In this document: piece by piece, positions 1 through 7,829 of the stretch
Position numbering within the stretch: position 1 is the stretch's first letter
Layout: each line of letters starts with the position of its first letter
Source: Skermania sp. ID1734
Lineage (GTDB): Bacteria; Actinomycetota; Actinomycetes; Mycobacteriales; Mycobacteriaceae
Assembly (NCBI RefSeq): GCF_007489285.1
Contig: NZ_VLIY01000012.1
Location: forward strand, 124,001 to 188,000
DNA: 64,000 nt
Reading direction: 5' to 3'
Program-made: the position numbers and the translations under genes
Notes under the pieces: model-generated
The model's database searches: none
Told to the model about the DNA's origin: nothing
What the model saw: only the letters and a program-made list of their open reading frames with translations

Positions 1-369
1 CACGGTGTGGCCCGCTTCGAGGTGAGCCTGCACCAACCGCCACGCCTCCGGGTACAGATGTCCGGCGATTCGCTTCTCGAACACCTTCTGTCCGATGTCC
101 TCGAGCTCTGCCTCCGTGCGACCCTTGAACGAATGCAGCGCAAGGTCCATGAAACTTTCGAACTGCGCCTCCGTCTTGCCGCCGCGAATGCCGGCCAGCA
201 TGGTGCGGGTCAGCTCGGCCGTGCGAGCCGTGCGTGGACGCCACAGCTGACGGTACAGCGGGAACCCGGAAAAGCCATGCACCACAGTGCCGTCGAAGTC
301 GAAGAACGCTCCGATGTGGGGTCCCTGCGGGCCGTTGCGAATCTCCGAAATGGCGTCATCGAGCAACAT
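1..369 (-). CDS. HAD-IB family hydrolase, N-terminal part (3' end outside window)
   Basis: Translating the minus strand from an ATG at 367-369 gives 123 residues that run off the left edge without a stop. Near residue 23 the protein has the HAD motif I, FDFDGTV; its first Asp is the expected phospho-acceptor nucleophile. The following helical cap (LYRQLW, AELTRTMLAGI) is typical of HAD-IB phosphoserine-phosphatase-like proteins. The start lies inside the end of plsB (14-bp overlap, same strand), so the two are translationally coupled. In mycobacteria the gene after plsB2 encodes a HAD domain fused to a PlsC 1-acylglycerol-3-phosphate acyltransferase. A C-terminal PlsC domain is therefore likely here but lies outside the window. 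The family call is secure; the exact substrate is not. Confidence 0.85.
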   Translation of the reverse strand, partial: MLLDDAISEIRNGPQGPHIGAFFDFDGTVVHGFSGFPLYRQLWRPRTARTAELTRTMLAGIRGGKTEAQFESFMDLALHSFKGRTEAELEDIGQKVFEKRIAGHLYPEAWRLVQAHLEAGHTV

Positions 370-2695
370 CGCTGTCCTTAGCAACACGGCCGTCCTTCCG
401 ATTGGATTCGTCCAATGCCGCGGCCTTGGCGAGCCGTTGTTCGACGGCACGGATTTCATCGGCGAACTGCCTTCGACGAGCCAGCACGTCCGAATCCTCG
501 GCCCGCACCAGGTTTCGGTTGGCTGCCAACTGCAGCGCGGTCGAAAACAGCTCGGACGATACTGATTCCGGGCTGTGCAGCCGCGCCTGCAGCAACATTT
601 GGGTGCCCACCGCGACACAGCTGTCGAGAAATTCCTTCTTGTCACCGACCGGTGCCGTGCCCAGCGCCACCAGCCGTTCGGCCACCACCAATTGCGCGTC
701 GAAGAATGAGCGCAGAACCCGGTGCGCCATCAGGAATCCGGTGTCGGCAAGCAGCTGCAGCAGCTCATCAACAGTAGGCCGGCGATCGTTCCAGTCGGGA
801 TCGATCAACAGCATCTCCGCGGTCAGCTCCTGCTCGAATACTTCGCGCTCCGGGAAGAAGAACTCGAACTTGAGCAGATCCCGCAGTTCCAGCGCGGCGT
901 GCCAACCGCGCCGCAGCGGATCCGTGAAACCGCTCTCGGTGGCGGTGAGGATGGTCAGCTCGAGCACCGCACGATTGACGAACCAATGAATTCCGCTGTT
1001 GCGGTAGAACGCTGCTACTAGATGCTGGCCGGGCTCGATCGAGTAGACGGCCTCCTCGCCACCGGTGTAGGCGGTGAGCACCTTCGCCGCGGCGAGCTGG
1101 TCGAGCACACCGCCCAGGCCGGAGTCGGTGCGCAGTACGGACAGCTCGCCCTGCGGAATGCGGCGCAGCTCAATGTAAGTGAGCACGGGCGCGATCACCG
1201 CGCGGATTTCCGGAATGGTCAACGCTCGGTCGCTCACGCCGAGCAGGGCAAGCGTCACCAGTGAATTCGCCGAAATCGGCGTGACCGAGTTGATGCCCAC
1301 GGCGACCTCGAAGGCCAGCTTCTGTACCGCCAACCGAGACCGGGCGAGGTCCTCCTCGGTCTGAGTGACGCCCGCGGCCGGGAAGACGTCACCGTTGGCG
1401 AGCAGGCGTTCGCGCACCGAAAGCGGTTGGCCGAAGCGGACATACACCCGGCCGGCGGCGTTCTGCTGGCTGCGGACGTACCGCGCCATCCACGCCAGCC
1501 CCTCCGGTTTCTTTGCGCCGCCGATCTGCTCGCTGGCGATGGCGCCGAGTTCGTGCAGTCGCTCGTAGGTGATCGACACCGGAACCAGCAGCGCGTCCTC
1601 GGCGCGTCCCTCGCGCACGGCGTCCGCCACGTAGTTCATCAGACCGTACTTGGGCGGACGTAGCTTGCCGGTGCGGGTCCGTCCACCTTCGAAGTACCAC
1701 TCCAGGTTGAAGCGCTTCGCCAGCAGATAGGCGAAGTATTCCTCGACGACCGCCTTGTAGATCTCGTCGTCGCCGAAACTGCGGCGAATGAATACGGTGC
1801 CGGAGCGGCGCGCGATCGGTCCGACGGGCCAGAAGCTCAGATTGGCCCCGCCCATCAGGTGGTTGGGCGGGAAATCGTTCTGCGCCAGCACATCCCCGAG
1901 CACGAAGGGGTCGGCGTAGGACCGGTGCGACGGCAAAAACACGAGCGGATACCGACGGTTGTATTCGCGCAGGTTCTCGAGGCCCGATTGATCGGCATCC
2001 ACGGTCCAGGCGCGCTTGTGAAACGGGGCCATGGCCTGGGTGAACAGGTCGGTCACCAATCGGCTCTGCACCGCCACCAGTTCGTGCAGGCAGTCTTGGG
2101 CGCGTCGAACGGCCTCCGGCTCGGAAATGCCCATCCGGACCGCGATATCGCGGAGCTTGGCGCGAAAGCCGGTGTTGTCGAGAATCTCATCGGCCACCAA
2201 CCGCGGAATTTTGTAGCGGTCACCGATCACGGAACGTTCCGCGCGCTCGAGGGCAAGAACGGCGGTGCGGGCGATGTAGCGGGCGAACGCCTCCGGGCCG
2301 GTCGCGCCGTTCGATTCCAGATGGCGGGTACGCAATTCGCTCAATCGCGCTGGCTCGCCGATGAGAACGCGATGGCGGTCCGGCGCGTTGCGCACGATCC
2401 ACTTCTGCATGAGGCGGTTCGGGTTGCGCGGGTTGCTCAGGGTGGCCAAGTCGGACAGCCGCGCGCGGCGCACCCCGTCGCGTTCGGGTGGTAGCCACAG
2501 CACCCGTACCGGCAGGATGAGTGGGTCGTCGCTGCGGCCGACCACTCCCCGGGCGATCGCGTGGGCCTCGAGCGGCAACAGCGTCGGGTCTGCGTCGGGG
2601 TAACGTTCGCGAAGTTCGTTGCCGCGCAGCCAGGTTGCGATGACGTCAGCTTCGACCGAGGTCGACGAATCCGACAGCACCACGAGGTTGTCCAC
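356..2695 (-). CDS. plsB: glycerol-3-phosphate 1-O-acyltransferase PlsB
   Basis: This 779-aa protein transfers an acyl chain to sn-1 of glycerol 3-phosphate, the first step of phosphatidic acid synthesis at the membrane. It carries the acyltransferase HX4D block (HRSYAD, H257 to D262) and the G3P-binding EGGRTRTGK block near residues 336-344. Length and order match the long PlsB family (mycobacterial PlsB2) rather than the short PlsC or PlsY enzymes. The start is GTG at 2693-2695, preceded by a clear GGAGGT ribosome-binding site. The stop overlaps the start of the HAD-IB gene, so the two form a phospholipid-synthesis pair. Confidence is high. Confidence 0.95.
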   Translation of the reverse strand: MDNLVVLSDSSTSVEADVIATWLRGNELRERYPDADPTLLPLEAHAIARGVVGRSDDPLILPVRVLWLPPERDGVRRARLSDLATLSNPRNPNRLMQKWIVRNAPDRHRVLIGEPARLSELRTRHLESNGATGPEAFARYIARTAVLALERAERSVIGDRYKIPRLVADEILDNTGFRAKLRDIAVRMGISEPEAVRRAQDCLHELVAVQSRLVTDLFTQAMAPFHKRAWTVDADQSGLENLREYNRRYPLVFLPSHRSYADPFVLGDVLAQNDFPPNHLMGGANLSFWPVGPIARRSGTVFIRRSFGDDEIYKAVVEEYFAYLLAKRFNLEWYFEGGRTRTGKLRPPKYGLMNYVADAVREGRAEDALLVPVSITYERLHELGAIASEQIGGAKKPEGLAWMARYVRSQQNAAGRVYVRFGQPLSVRERLLANGDVFPAAGVTQTEEDLARSRLAVQKLAFEVAVGINSVTPISANSLVTLALLGVSDRALTIPEIRAVIAPVLTYIELRRIPQGELSVLRTDSGLGGVLDQLAAAKVLTAYTGGEEAVYSIEPGQHLVAAFYRNSGIHWFVNRAVLELTILTATESGFTDPLRRGWHAALELRDLLKFEFFFPEREVFEQELTAEMLLIDPDWNDRRPTVDELLQLLADTGFLMAHRVLRSFFDAQLVVAERLVALGTAPVGDKKEFLDSCVAVGTQMLLQARLHSPESVSSELFSTALQLAANRNLVRAEDSDVLARRRQFADEIRAVEQRLAKAAALDESNRKDGRVAKDSDVAR

Positions 2696-2716
2696 CTGGC
2701 TACCTCCATCGAAGTC

Positions 2717-3703
2717 TTAGCGAGCGGTCGCGGCGAGAACTGGCTGTATCCGGTCGAGTATGTAAGGCAAGGACAGGGGAGATTGCTGGTCGAGCCCGAT
2801 TGCCGTGGCCAATCCGAGGAAGCCGACCGTTCCGTGTTGGGCGGCGGGGAGTTGCCAGTAGCCCGGCAGGGACTGGAACTCGCCCTGTTGGTCGGGTTCG
2901 GCCAGTGCCACGCCGAGCATGTCGGCGTTCAGTTCGGACACCCGGCCGGGTGGCAGCAGCATGTGTCCGACCGGGCCCACCATGGCGACAAGATTCGGCG
3001 CCAGCACCATGCCCATCCGGATGAAGAAGGTACTGGTCGGGTCGTCTTTGTCGGCGAAGACCGTTATTTGATCGTCGCCCGAGTAGTACACGGTCGCAAA
3101 CGTCTTGCCCTTCAAGCCTGGATATTTGGCGATAGTCGCATCCATTTGTCCGTTGACCTTGTCGATGACCGACTGTGCGGTGTCGTCGCGGGCGAGTACC
3201 TTGCCGAGCACGCGAACCTCATCGGACCAGGACTGGACGCGGCTGCGGCTCAGGTTCGGAATTGTGGGCGCGATGGTATCCAGCTTGTCGATGGTGGGCT
3301 TGTCGGTCACGGTAGAGGCCAGGATCAGGTCGGGATGCAGGGCTGCGACCTGCGCGGGCACATCACCCTTGGCGTCGATGGCCGTGCTGCTATGCAGGGA
3401 CGTGGGTTCCCACGGCGCGCTCTGTCCCGTTCGGACGAGGACGTCGTCCAAATACCCGACGGGTTGCACGCCCAGCGATTCGGTCGCATCGAGCCATTGG
3501 GTGCCCAGGGTGACGATGCGTTTGGGAACGCCGTCGATGGTGGTCCGTCCCAGCGAGTGGCCGACGGTGACCGTGCGCGAGTCGGGGTTTCCCGCGCCGC
3601 ATCCCGAAACTGTGACGGCGACGACGAGCGAGAGCAGTGCGGTGATGAACCGAAGATGGCGGCGGCAATTTCGGCGAAGCGTGGCGTAGCCCGCAGTCCG
3701 CAT
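2717..3703 (-). CDS. iron-siderophore-type ABC transporter substrate-binding lipoprotein
   Basis: This 328-aa exported protein has a basic N-terminus, a hydrophobic stretch (residues 19-34) and a lipobox VSGC with the acylated Cys at 35. The mature part is a class III periplasmic-binding fold (FecB/FhuD type): the segment around GTQWLDATESLGVQPVGY near residue 70 and HPDLILAS near 125 are typical of ferri-siderophore or cobalamin binding proteins. The open frame extends upstream to 3832, but ATG 3703 starts the signal peptide and has an AGGAG about 9 nt upstream, so it is preferred. No permease or ATPase gene is adjacent, making it an orphan receptor. No iron-regulator (IdeR) box was recognised upstream. 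The ligand is inferred only from family. Confidence 0.85.
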   Translation of the reverse strand: MRTAGYATLRRNCRRHLRFITALLSLVVAVTVSGCGAGNPDSRTVTVGHSLGRTTIDGVPKRIVTLGTQWLDATESLGVQPVGYLDDVLVRTGQSAPWEPTSLHSSTAIDAKGDVPAQVAALHPDLILASTVTDKPTIDKLDTIAPTIPNLSRSRVQSWSDEVRVLGKVLARDDTAQSVIDKVNGQMDATIAKYPGLKGKTFATVYYSGDDQITVFADKDDPTSTFFIRMGMVLAPNLVAMVGPVGHMLLPPGRVSELNADMLGVALAEPDQQGEFQSLPGYWQLPAAQHGTVGFLGLATAIGLDQQSPLSLPYILDRIQPVLAATAR

Positions 3704-3806
3704 CAACGTCGGCTCCTCACCAGGTAGCGATTCTGTCGAGAATACAAGGCGGTCGGTGACGATTGGGGCCCGTCGGAGGATGCCTACAGCCCCTAGACTC
3801 TGCACT

Positions 3807-4697
3807 GTGACGAACTGGACATCGGCCGACATTCCGGATCAGAAGGGCCGCACCTTTGTGGTGACCGGCGCCAACAGCGGACTCGGGGAGGTCGCGGCCC
3901 GTGCGTTGGCCGCGGCGGGCGCCGACGTCATCCTGGCCTGTCGCGACACGGTCAAGGGCCAGCGGGTGGCCCGCTCGATCGGCGGGTCGGCGCAGGTGCG
4001 CGAACTCGACCTGGCGAACCTCGCCTCGGTTCGGGCATTCGCCTCCGCGGTCGATCGGTGCGACGTTCTGATCAACAATGCCGGCGTCATGGCAGTGCCG
4101 AAGCGGCAGACTGCGGACGGCTTCGAAATGCAGATCGGCACAAATCATTTGGGCCACTTCGCGTTGACCGGGCTGCTGCTGCCGAAGATCACCGACCGGG
4201 TGGTCACGGTGTCCAGTGGAGCCCACAATGCGGGCCGGATCGACCTGGCGGACCTGAATTATGAGCATCGACGGTATGAGCGTTGGACCGCCTATGGTCA
4301 GTCCAAGCTGGCCAACCTGCTCTTCGCCTTCGAGTTGCAGCGCCGCCTCGACGCGGCCGGCTCCGCGATCAAATCCGTTGCCGCCCATCCGGGTTACGCC
4401 TCCACGAACCTGCAGTCCCACACCGAGTCGGTCATGGACGCATTGATGGCCTTGGGCAACCGGTTCCTCGCCCAGAGCGCGGAAATGGGTGCGCTTCCGG
4501 AGCTGTACGCGGCAACGTCGCCGGATGCGGTGGGTGGCGGTTACTACGGACCGGGACAGATGTTCGGCATGCGCGGCTACCCGGCGCCGTCGTCGTGCAG
4601 CAGCCAGGCCAAGGACGCCGAAACCGCCGCGCGGCTGTGGACGTTGTCCGAGGACCTGACGGGTGTGACATTCGACTTCGCGGCCGCCACCCGGTGA
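3807..4697 (+). CDS. short-chain dehydrogenase/reductase
   Basis: This 296-aa NAD(P)-dependent oxidoreductase has the cofactor motif TGANSGLG (residues 20-27), NNAG (91-94), the catalytic Ser in VTVSSG (S138) and YGQSK (Y164, K168). The long C-terminal part with LPELYAATSPD resembles the retinol-dehydrogenase/protochlorophyllide-reductase-like SDRs common in actinomycetes. Start GTG 3807 is preferred over the upstream in-frame ATG because a -10-like TAGACT (3794-3799) lies exactly 7 nt upstream, which suggests a leaderless transcript. It is divergent from the solute-binding protein gene. The substrate is unknown. Confidence 0.9.
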   Translation: MTNWTSADIPDQKGRTFVVTGANSGLGEVAARALAAAGADVILACRDTVKGQRVARSIGGSAQVRELDLANLASVRAFASAVDRCDVLINNAGVMAVPKRQTADGFEMQIGTNHLGHFALTGLLLPKITDRVVTVSSGAHNAGRIDLADLNYEHRRYERWTAYGQSKLANLLFAFELQRRLDAAGSAIKSVAAHPGYASTNLQSHTESVMDALMALGNRFLAQSAEMGALPELYAATSPDAVGGGYYGPGQMFGMRGYPAPSSCSSQAKDAETAARLWTLSEDLTGVTFDFAAATR

Positions 4698-4731
4698 GCG
4701 GGCCGGTGGCGAGCTGTTACTCTAGGTAACC

Positions 4732-4800
4732 ATGCAGCGCGCGTACTACTGGTTTACCAAGCCGGCCCTGGGTGGGCCGGGTTGCGTGAACCTGCGCTGA
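4732..4800 (+). CDS. leader peptide rich in aromatic codons, upstream of DAHP synthase
   Basis: ATG at 4732 opens a 22-codon frame ending in TGA at 4798-4800. Codons 5-8 (4744-4755) read Tyr-Tyr-Trp-Phe, so all three aromatic amino acids are encoded in four consecutive codons. A perfect 7-bp hairpin starts six bases later. A -10-like TACTCT at 4718-4723 lies 8 nt before the ATG, inside the small inverted repeat GTTAC-tctag-GTAAC, so the leader may itself be leaderless. Its position directly before the DAHP synthase gene fits ribosome-mediated attenuation by aromatic amino acid supply. A similar leader before a DAHP synthase gene is known in Corynebacterium (from memory). Confidence 0.8.
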   Translation: MQRAYYWFTKPALGGPGCVNLR

Positions 4801-4864
4801 CTCACCACCCGAGAGCCGGATACAGACCGGCTCGCGGGGTAGCGAAGAACTGTGCGGGCCGGCC
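4762..4864 (+). promoter_or_regulatory. candidate aromatic-amino-acid attenuator between leader peptide and DAHP synthase
   Basis: Seen directly: hairpin 1, CCGGCCC (4762-4768) / GGGCCGG (4774-4780), perfect, 5-nt loop; hairpin 2, GAGCCGG (4813-4819) / CCGGCTC (4827-4833), perfect, 7-nt loop; and GGGCCGGCC at 4856-4864 just before the Shine-Dalgarno. The 3' arm of hairpin 1 (GGCCGG, 4775-4780) can instead pair with CCGGCC (4859-4864), and its 5' arm can pair with GGGCCGG (4856-4862), so mutually exclusive folds exist. A ribosome stalled on the Tyr-Tyr-Trp-Phe codons would cover the 5' arm of hairpin 1. No U-tract follows either hairpin, so control of translation is more likely than classical termination. 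Mechanism is inferred. Confidence 0.6.
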
Positions 4865-4881
4865 TGGGAACAGGAACCCAC

Positions 4882-5970
4882 GTGACCACCGCCCTGAAGG
4901 TGCCCTCTCTGGAGCACCGCACGGATGACCACCGCACGCTGAGCATCAGCCCGCTGGACTCGCCTGCCGAGCTGCGCCGCGCATACCCGGTCGACGACGC
5001 GATCGCAGCCGTCGTTCGGCGTGGTCGAGCAGCGACCGTCGACGTACTCGATGGTCGCGATGACCGGCTGATGGTGATCGTCGGACCATGCTCGGTGCAC
5101 GACCCCGCCGCGGCTCTCGACTACGCCGACAGGCTCGCGGCCGTCGACGCGGCGCTCGGCGACCGCCTGCACCTCGTGATGCGTGTCTACTTCGAGAAGC
5201 CGCGGACGACGCTCGGCTGGAAGGGCCTGATCAACGACCCGCACCTCGACGGCACCTTCGACGTCAACGCCGGTCTGCGGTTGGCGCGTCAGTTGCTGGT
5301 CGACATCAGCGCTCGTGGTCTCCCGGTGGCGTGCGAGTTCCTCGACCCCATCACGCCGCAATACATTGCCGACCTGGTCAGTTACGGCGCGATCGGCGCG
5401 CGCACCGCGGCAAGTCAGGTTCATCGTCAGCTCAGTAGCGCGCTGTCGATGCCGGTCGGCATCAAGAACGGGACGGACGGTGACGTGCAGGTCGCGGTCG
5501 ATGGGGTGCGGGCGGCCGCCGCCAGCCACGTCTTCGCGGGTACCGATCTCGAGGGCCGGGCCGCGCTCATCCGCACGGCTGGCAACCCGGATTGCCACAT
5601 CATCCTGCGCGGCGGGTCTTCCGGTCCCAACTACGATGCCGCGGCTGTCGGTTCGGCAATGGAAAAGCTGGCCGCGGCGGGTCTGTCGCAGCGGGTCGTC
5701 GTCGACGCGAGCCACGGCAACAGCGGCAAAGACCACAACCGTCAACCGCTGGTCGTGGACGATATTGCGCGGCGGATCGTCGAGGGTGATCGCAAGGTTG
5801 TGGGCGTCATGTTGGAGAGCTTCCTGGTGGCCGGCCGCCAAGACCTCGAGCTCGGACGACCGGAGTTACTCGCTTACGGACAGTCCATCACCGACGCCTG
5901 CCTCGATTGGGCGACCACCGAGCGCCAACTCGCGGTGCTCGCGGATGCGGTGGCGGCGCGTCGACGCTAG
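4882..5970 (+). CDS. aroG: 3-deoxy-7-phosphoheptulonate (DAHP) synthase, class I
   Basis: This 362-aa enzyme condenses phosphoenolpyruvate and erythrose 4-phosphate, the entry step of the shikimate pathway. Class I (AroFGH-type) hallmarks are GPCSVHD (residues 68-74) and KPRTTLGWKGLINDP (106-120), followed by the SQVHRQLSSALSMPVGIKNG and DASHGNSGKDH segments that hold metal and substrate ligands. GTG 4882 is chosen because AGGA lies 6 nt upstream; an in-frame GTG at 4852 would add ten residues and overlap the attenuator. The gene follows the aromatic leader peptide. Its stop overlaps the convergent alkB stop by 4 bp (palindromic CTAG). The symbol could equally be aroF or aroH. Confidence 0.93.
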   Translation: MTTALKVPSLEHRTDDHRTLSISPLDSPAELRRAYPVDDAIAAVVRRGRAATVDVLDGRDDRLMVIVGPCSVHDPAAALDYADRLAAVDAALGDRLHLVMRVYFEKPRTTLGWKGLINDPHLDGTFDVNAGLRLARQLLVDISARGLPVACEFLDPITPQYIADLVSYGAIGARTAASQVHRQLSSALSMPVGIKNGTDGDVQVAVDGVRAAAASHVFAGTDLEGRAALIRTAGNPDCHIILRGGSSGPNYDAAAVGSAMEKLAAAGLSQRVVVDASHGNSGKDHNRQPLVVDDIARRIVEGDRKVVGVMLESFLVAGRQDLELGRPELLAYGQSITDACLDWATTERQLAVLADAVAARRR

Positions 5971-6596
5971 CGAACGTTGTGCGGGCGGAACTGCACGCTG
6001 ATCCGCGGACCGATCACCCGTGACGACTTGGGTACGCAGTGTTCCCAGGTGCGTTGACACGATCCACCCATGACGAGGAGGTCGCCGTGGCCGAGGTTGT
6101 AGCGGATCGACTTGCCGCCGCCGCGGGGCCGCAGCAGCAGCGGTCTGGCATCGCCGAGCGAAACGATCGCGACCATCGTGTCTTCGGACCTGCTGCGGCC
6201 GATGTTGTCTCCATGCCACGCAACGCTGTCGGCGCCGTCGCGGTAGTAGCAGAGGCCCGCGGTGGTGAACGGTTCACCCAACTCCTGCCGGTAATGCCCG
6301 GTCAGGGCGTCGCGCATGGTGTCGAGCAGTGGGTCCGGAAGGGATTCGCCCTCCTCGTAGAAGCGGGTCAGTCGCGGTACGTCCACCACCCGCTCATACA
6401 TCGCGCGGCGCTCGGCACGCCAGGGCACGGCGTCGACCAGACGGGCGAAGAGTTCGGCCGAGTTGGCGAGCCAGCCGGGAGCGAAATCGACCCATGCGCC
6501 GTGGGAAAGCTGCGCCCGACGGACCGTGGCGGCGAGGTCCTGCATGCCGTCAACCGGCAAGCTCTCGAATAGCGAGATCTGCGGTGCTGCGAACAC
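5967..6596 (-). CDS. alkB: AlkB-type 2-oxoglutarate/Fe(II) DNA-repair dioxygenase
   Basis: This 209-aa protein removes alkyl groups from damaged bases by oxidative demethylation. The facial triad is visible: HGD (H128, D130) and H186 in WEHCVPK, with the 2-oxoglutarate-binding arginines in GPRISVQFR (R198, R204). Length and layout match the short bacterial AlkB/ALKBH2-3-like branch. The start is GTG 6594-6596. A -10-like TATCCT (6604-6609) lies exactly 7 nt upstream, so the mRNA is probably leaderless. A near-perfect LexA box overlaps the transcription start. This predicts damage-inducible expression. Confidence 0.92.
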   Translation of the reverse strand: MFAAPQISLFESLPVDGMQDLAATVRRAQLSHGAWVDFAPGWLANSAELFARLVDAVPWRAERRAMYERVVDVPRLTRFYEEGESLPDPLLDTMRDALTGHYRQELGEPFTTAGLCYYRDGADSVAWHGDNIGRSRSEDTMVAIVSLGDARPLLLRPRGGGKSIRYNLGHGDLLVMGGSCQRTWEHCVPKSSRVIGPRISVQFRPHNVR

Positions 6597-6604
6597 GTGT
6601 TCGA
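6589..6604 (-). promoter_or_regulatory. SOS (LexA) box at the alkB transcription/translation start
   Basis: The minus strand reads TCGAACACGTGTTCGC. It contains a perfect 14-bp palindrome CGAACACGTGTTCG (6590-6603) and matches the actinobacterial LexA consensus TCGAAC-N4-GTTCGA at 15 of 16 positions as I remember it. It sits between the -10 element and the first codons of alkB, an ideal place for repression. A chance occurrence of the palindrome cannot be excluded without a genome-wide motif scan. Confidence 0.75.
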
Positions 6605-6729
6605 GGATACACCTTGTCGGCCGGCGCTGAAGGTCTGCTGAAGGTTCGTGTTGGGCTGGCCGTAGGGCCGCGGTTCGCCGCTACGGTCGTTGCGAGTTGT
6701 TCGTCCGATGACTGCGAAGGAGCGTCGAA

Positions 6730-6978
6730 ATGCGGGTGTCGAAACTACGGTTGGCGGTCGGCGGTTTCGCGCTGGCCACTGTTTTCGGTGTGGCTGGCGC
6801 CGGTGCGGCGGTTGCCGTGCAGACCCACATGTTCGATGCCAGGGACGACTTGCAGGCTGCCCGGACCGCGCTGCAGCAAGCAGTTCCCGACAAGGCCGGC
6901 CACCGGGAGGCGGCAATCGATCTGATCGGGCGCGCCCTCGACCAGGTCGATCAGGGTATCCAGGCCGGCGCTCGCTGA
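6730..6978 (+). CDS. small exported helical protein
   Basis: This 82-aa protein has a signal peptide (basic MRVSKLR, hydrophobic run to about residue 30). The mature part of about 50 residues is predicted all-helical, with DLQAARTALQQAVPDKAGHREAA followed by LIGRALDQVDQGIQAG. The pattern of two amphipathic helices around a DK-GH turn recurs in small uncharacterised bacterial secreted proteins, from memory. The start has a strong AAGGAG (6717-6722) 7 nt upstream. It is divergent from alkB and stands alone. Function is unknown; a periplasmic or cell-wall role is inferred only from export. Confidence 0.75.
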   Translation: MRVSKLRLAVGGFALATVFGVAGAGAAVAVQTHMFDARDDLQAARTALQQAVPDKAGHREAAIDLIGRALDQVDQGIQAGAR

Positions 6979-7098
6979 TCGCGCCAATGCCTCATGCGGA
7001 TCGCGTCTGAAACCGCCCGCGGCATCGAGGGGTTGCCGCGCTCGGCGGAGTGCCGCCGCCGATGATTCTTGTCGGATGCGACACGTACGGTCTGCTTC

Positions 7099-7527
7099 AT
7101 GAGCGGCTACGAATTTCAGGTGACCATCGACTCGGCCAATCCGCACGCGCAGGCGCAGTGGTGGGCGGACGCGCTCGGCTGGCAGGTTGAGCCGAGCGAT
7201 TCCGAATTCATCCGGCGCATGGTCGCGGCCGGCCACGCTTCTGCTGAGGACACACTCGAATGGAACGGCACCCTGGTGTGGCGCGCGGGTGCGGCGATCC
7301 GCGATCCAGATCAGCCGGGTCGGCCGCGTGTGCTTTTCCAGCTGGTGCCGGAGGGGAAGTCGGTCAAGAACCGTGTGCACCTTGATATTCGGGTGGGGGA
7401 GCAGCGCGAAGAGGTGGCCGAACGGTTGATCGCTGCTGGCGCAACGCTTATGCATCGCGGGCAGCAAGGTCCTTATGAGTGGCTCACGCTCAGCGATCCC
7501 GAGGGCAACGAGTTCTGCGTGACCTGA
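7099..7527 (+). CDS. VOC (glyoxalase/bleomycin-resistance fold) protein
   Basis: This 142-aa protein has a duplicated VOC pattern: an opening strand-helix-strand unit with AQWWADALGW and a closing GPYEWLTLSDPEGNEFCV, typical of Glyoxalase_6-type proteins in actinomycetes. A conserved RVHLDI strand carries a His usually placed as a metal ligand. ATG 7099 is preferred to an upstream in-frame start because the -10-like TACGGT (7086-7091) lies 7 nt before it. The substrate is unknown; many relatives lack glyoxalase activity. It is convergent with ptsH. Confidence 0.82.
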   Translation: MSGYEFQVTIDSANPHAQAQWWADALGWQVEPSDSEFIRRMVAAGHASAEDTLEWNGTLVWRAGAAIRDPDQPGRPRVLFQLVPEGKSVKNRVHLDIRVGEQREEVAERLIAAGATLMHRGQQGPYEWLTLSDPEGNEFCVT

Positions 7528-7538
7528 GCGCCGATTGG

Positions 7539-7796
7539 TCAGGCGTCGAGATCCTGCTGCACCAACTCGGCGATCGTGTTGAGCGTCGCTTGGTCCTCGG
7601 ATGCGACCGTCACCTGTGCGCCGTTACCAGCGCCGAGGGTCATGATCATCAGGGCCGAGCCGGCGTCCACGGGAGCCCCGCCGTCGAGCGAAAGCGTCAC
7701 CGGCACACCGGAATCGACGACTGCTTGGGAGATGATGGCGGCCGGCCGGGCGTGCAGGCCGATGGCCGATCCGACGATGACGGACTTGGTGTGCAT
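7539..7796 (-). CDS. ptsH: phosphocarrier protein HPr
   Basis: This 85-aa protein carries phosphate from enzyme I to EIIA-Fru. The active site GLHARPA places His15 exactly as in HPr of other bacteria. S47 in DAGSALMIM lies where the regulatory Ser46 of low-GC Gram-positive HPr sits, although no HPr kinase gene is present in this window. A strong AAGGAG precedes the ATG. It is the last gene of the fruR-fruK-fruA-ptsH run, 33 bp after fruA, so it is probably induced with the fructose operon. Confidence 0.95.
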   Translation of the reverse strand: MHTKSVIVGSAIGLHARPAAIISQAVVDSGVPVTLSLDGGAPVDAGSALMIMTLGAGNGAQVTVASEDQATLNTIAELVQQDLDA

Positions 7797-7829
7797 GAGA
7801 TTCTCCTTGTTCTGGTGCTGTCGAATGGG

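Noticed and set aside
3704-3806. IdeR/Fur-like iron box upstream of the siderophore-binding lipoprotein gene
   Set aside because: No match to the 19-bp iron-box consensus was found in the intergenic region.
4717-5841. 374-aa minus-strand open frame across the aroG region
   Set aside because: It would span the leader peptide and DAHP synthase; no domain or signal seen, and the plus strand is clearly coding.
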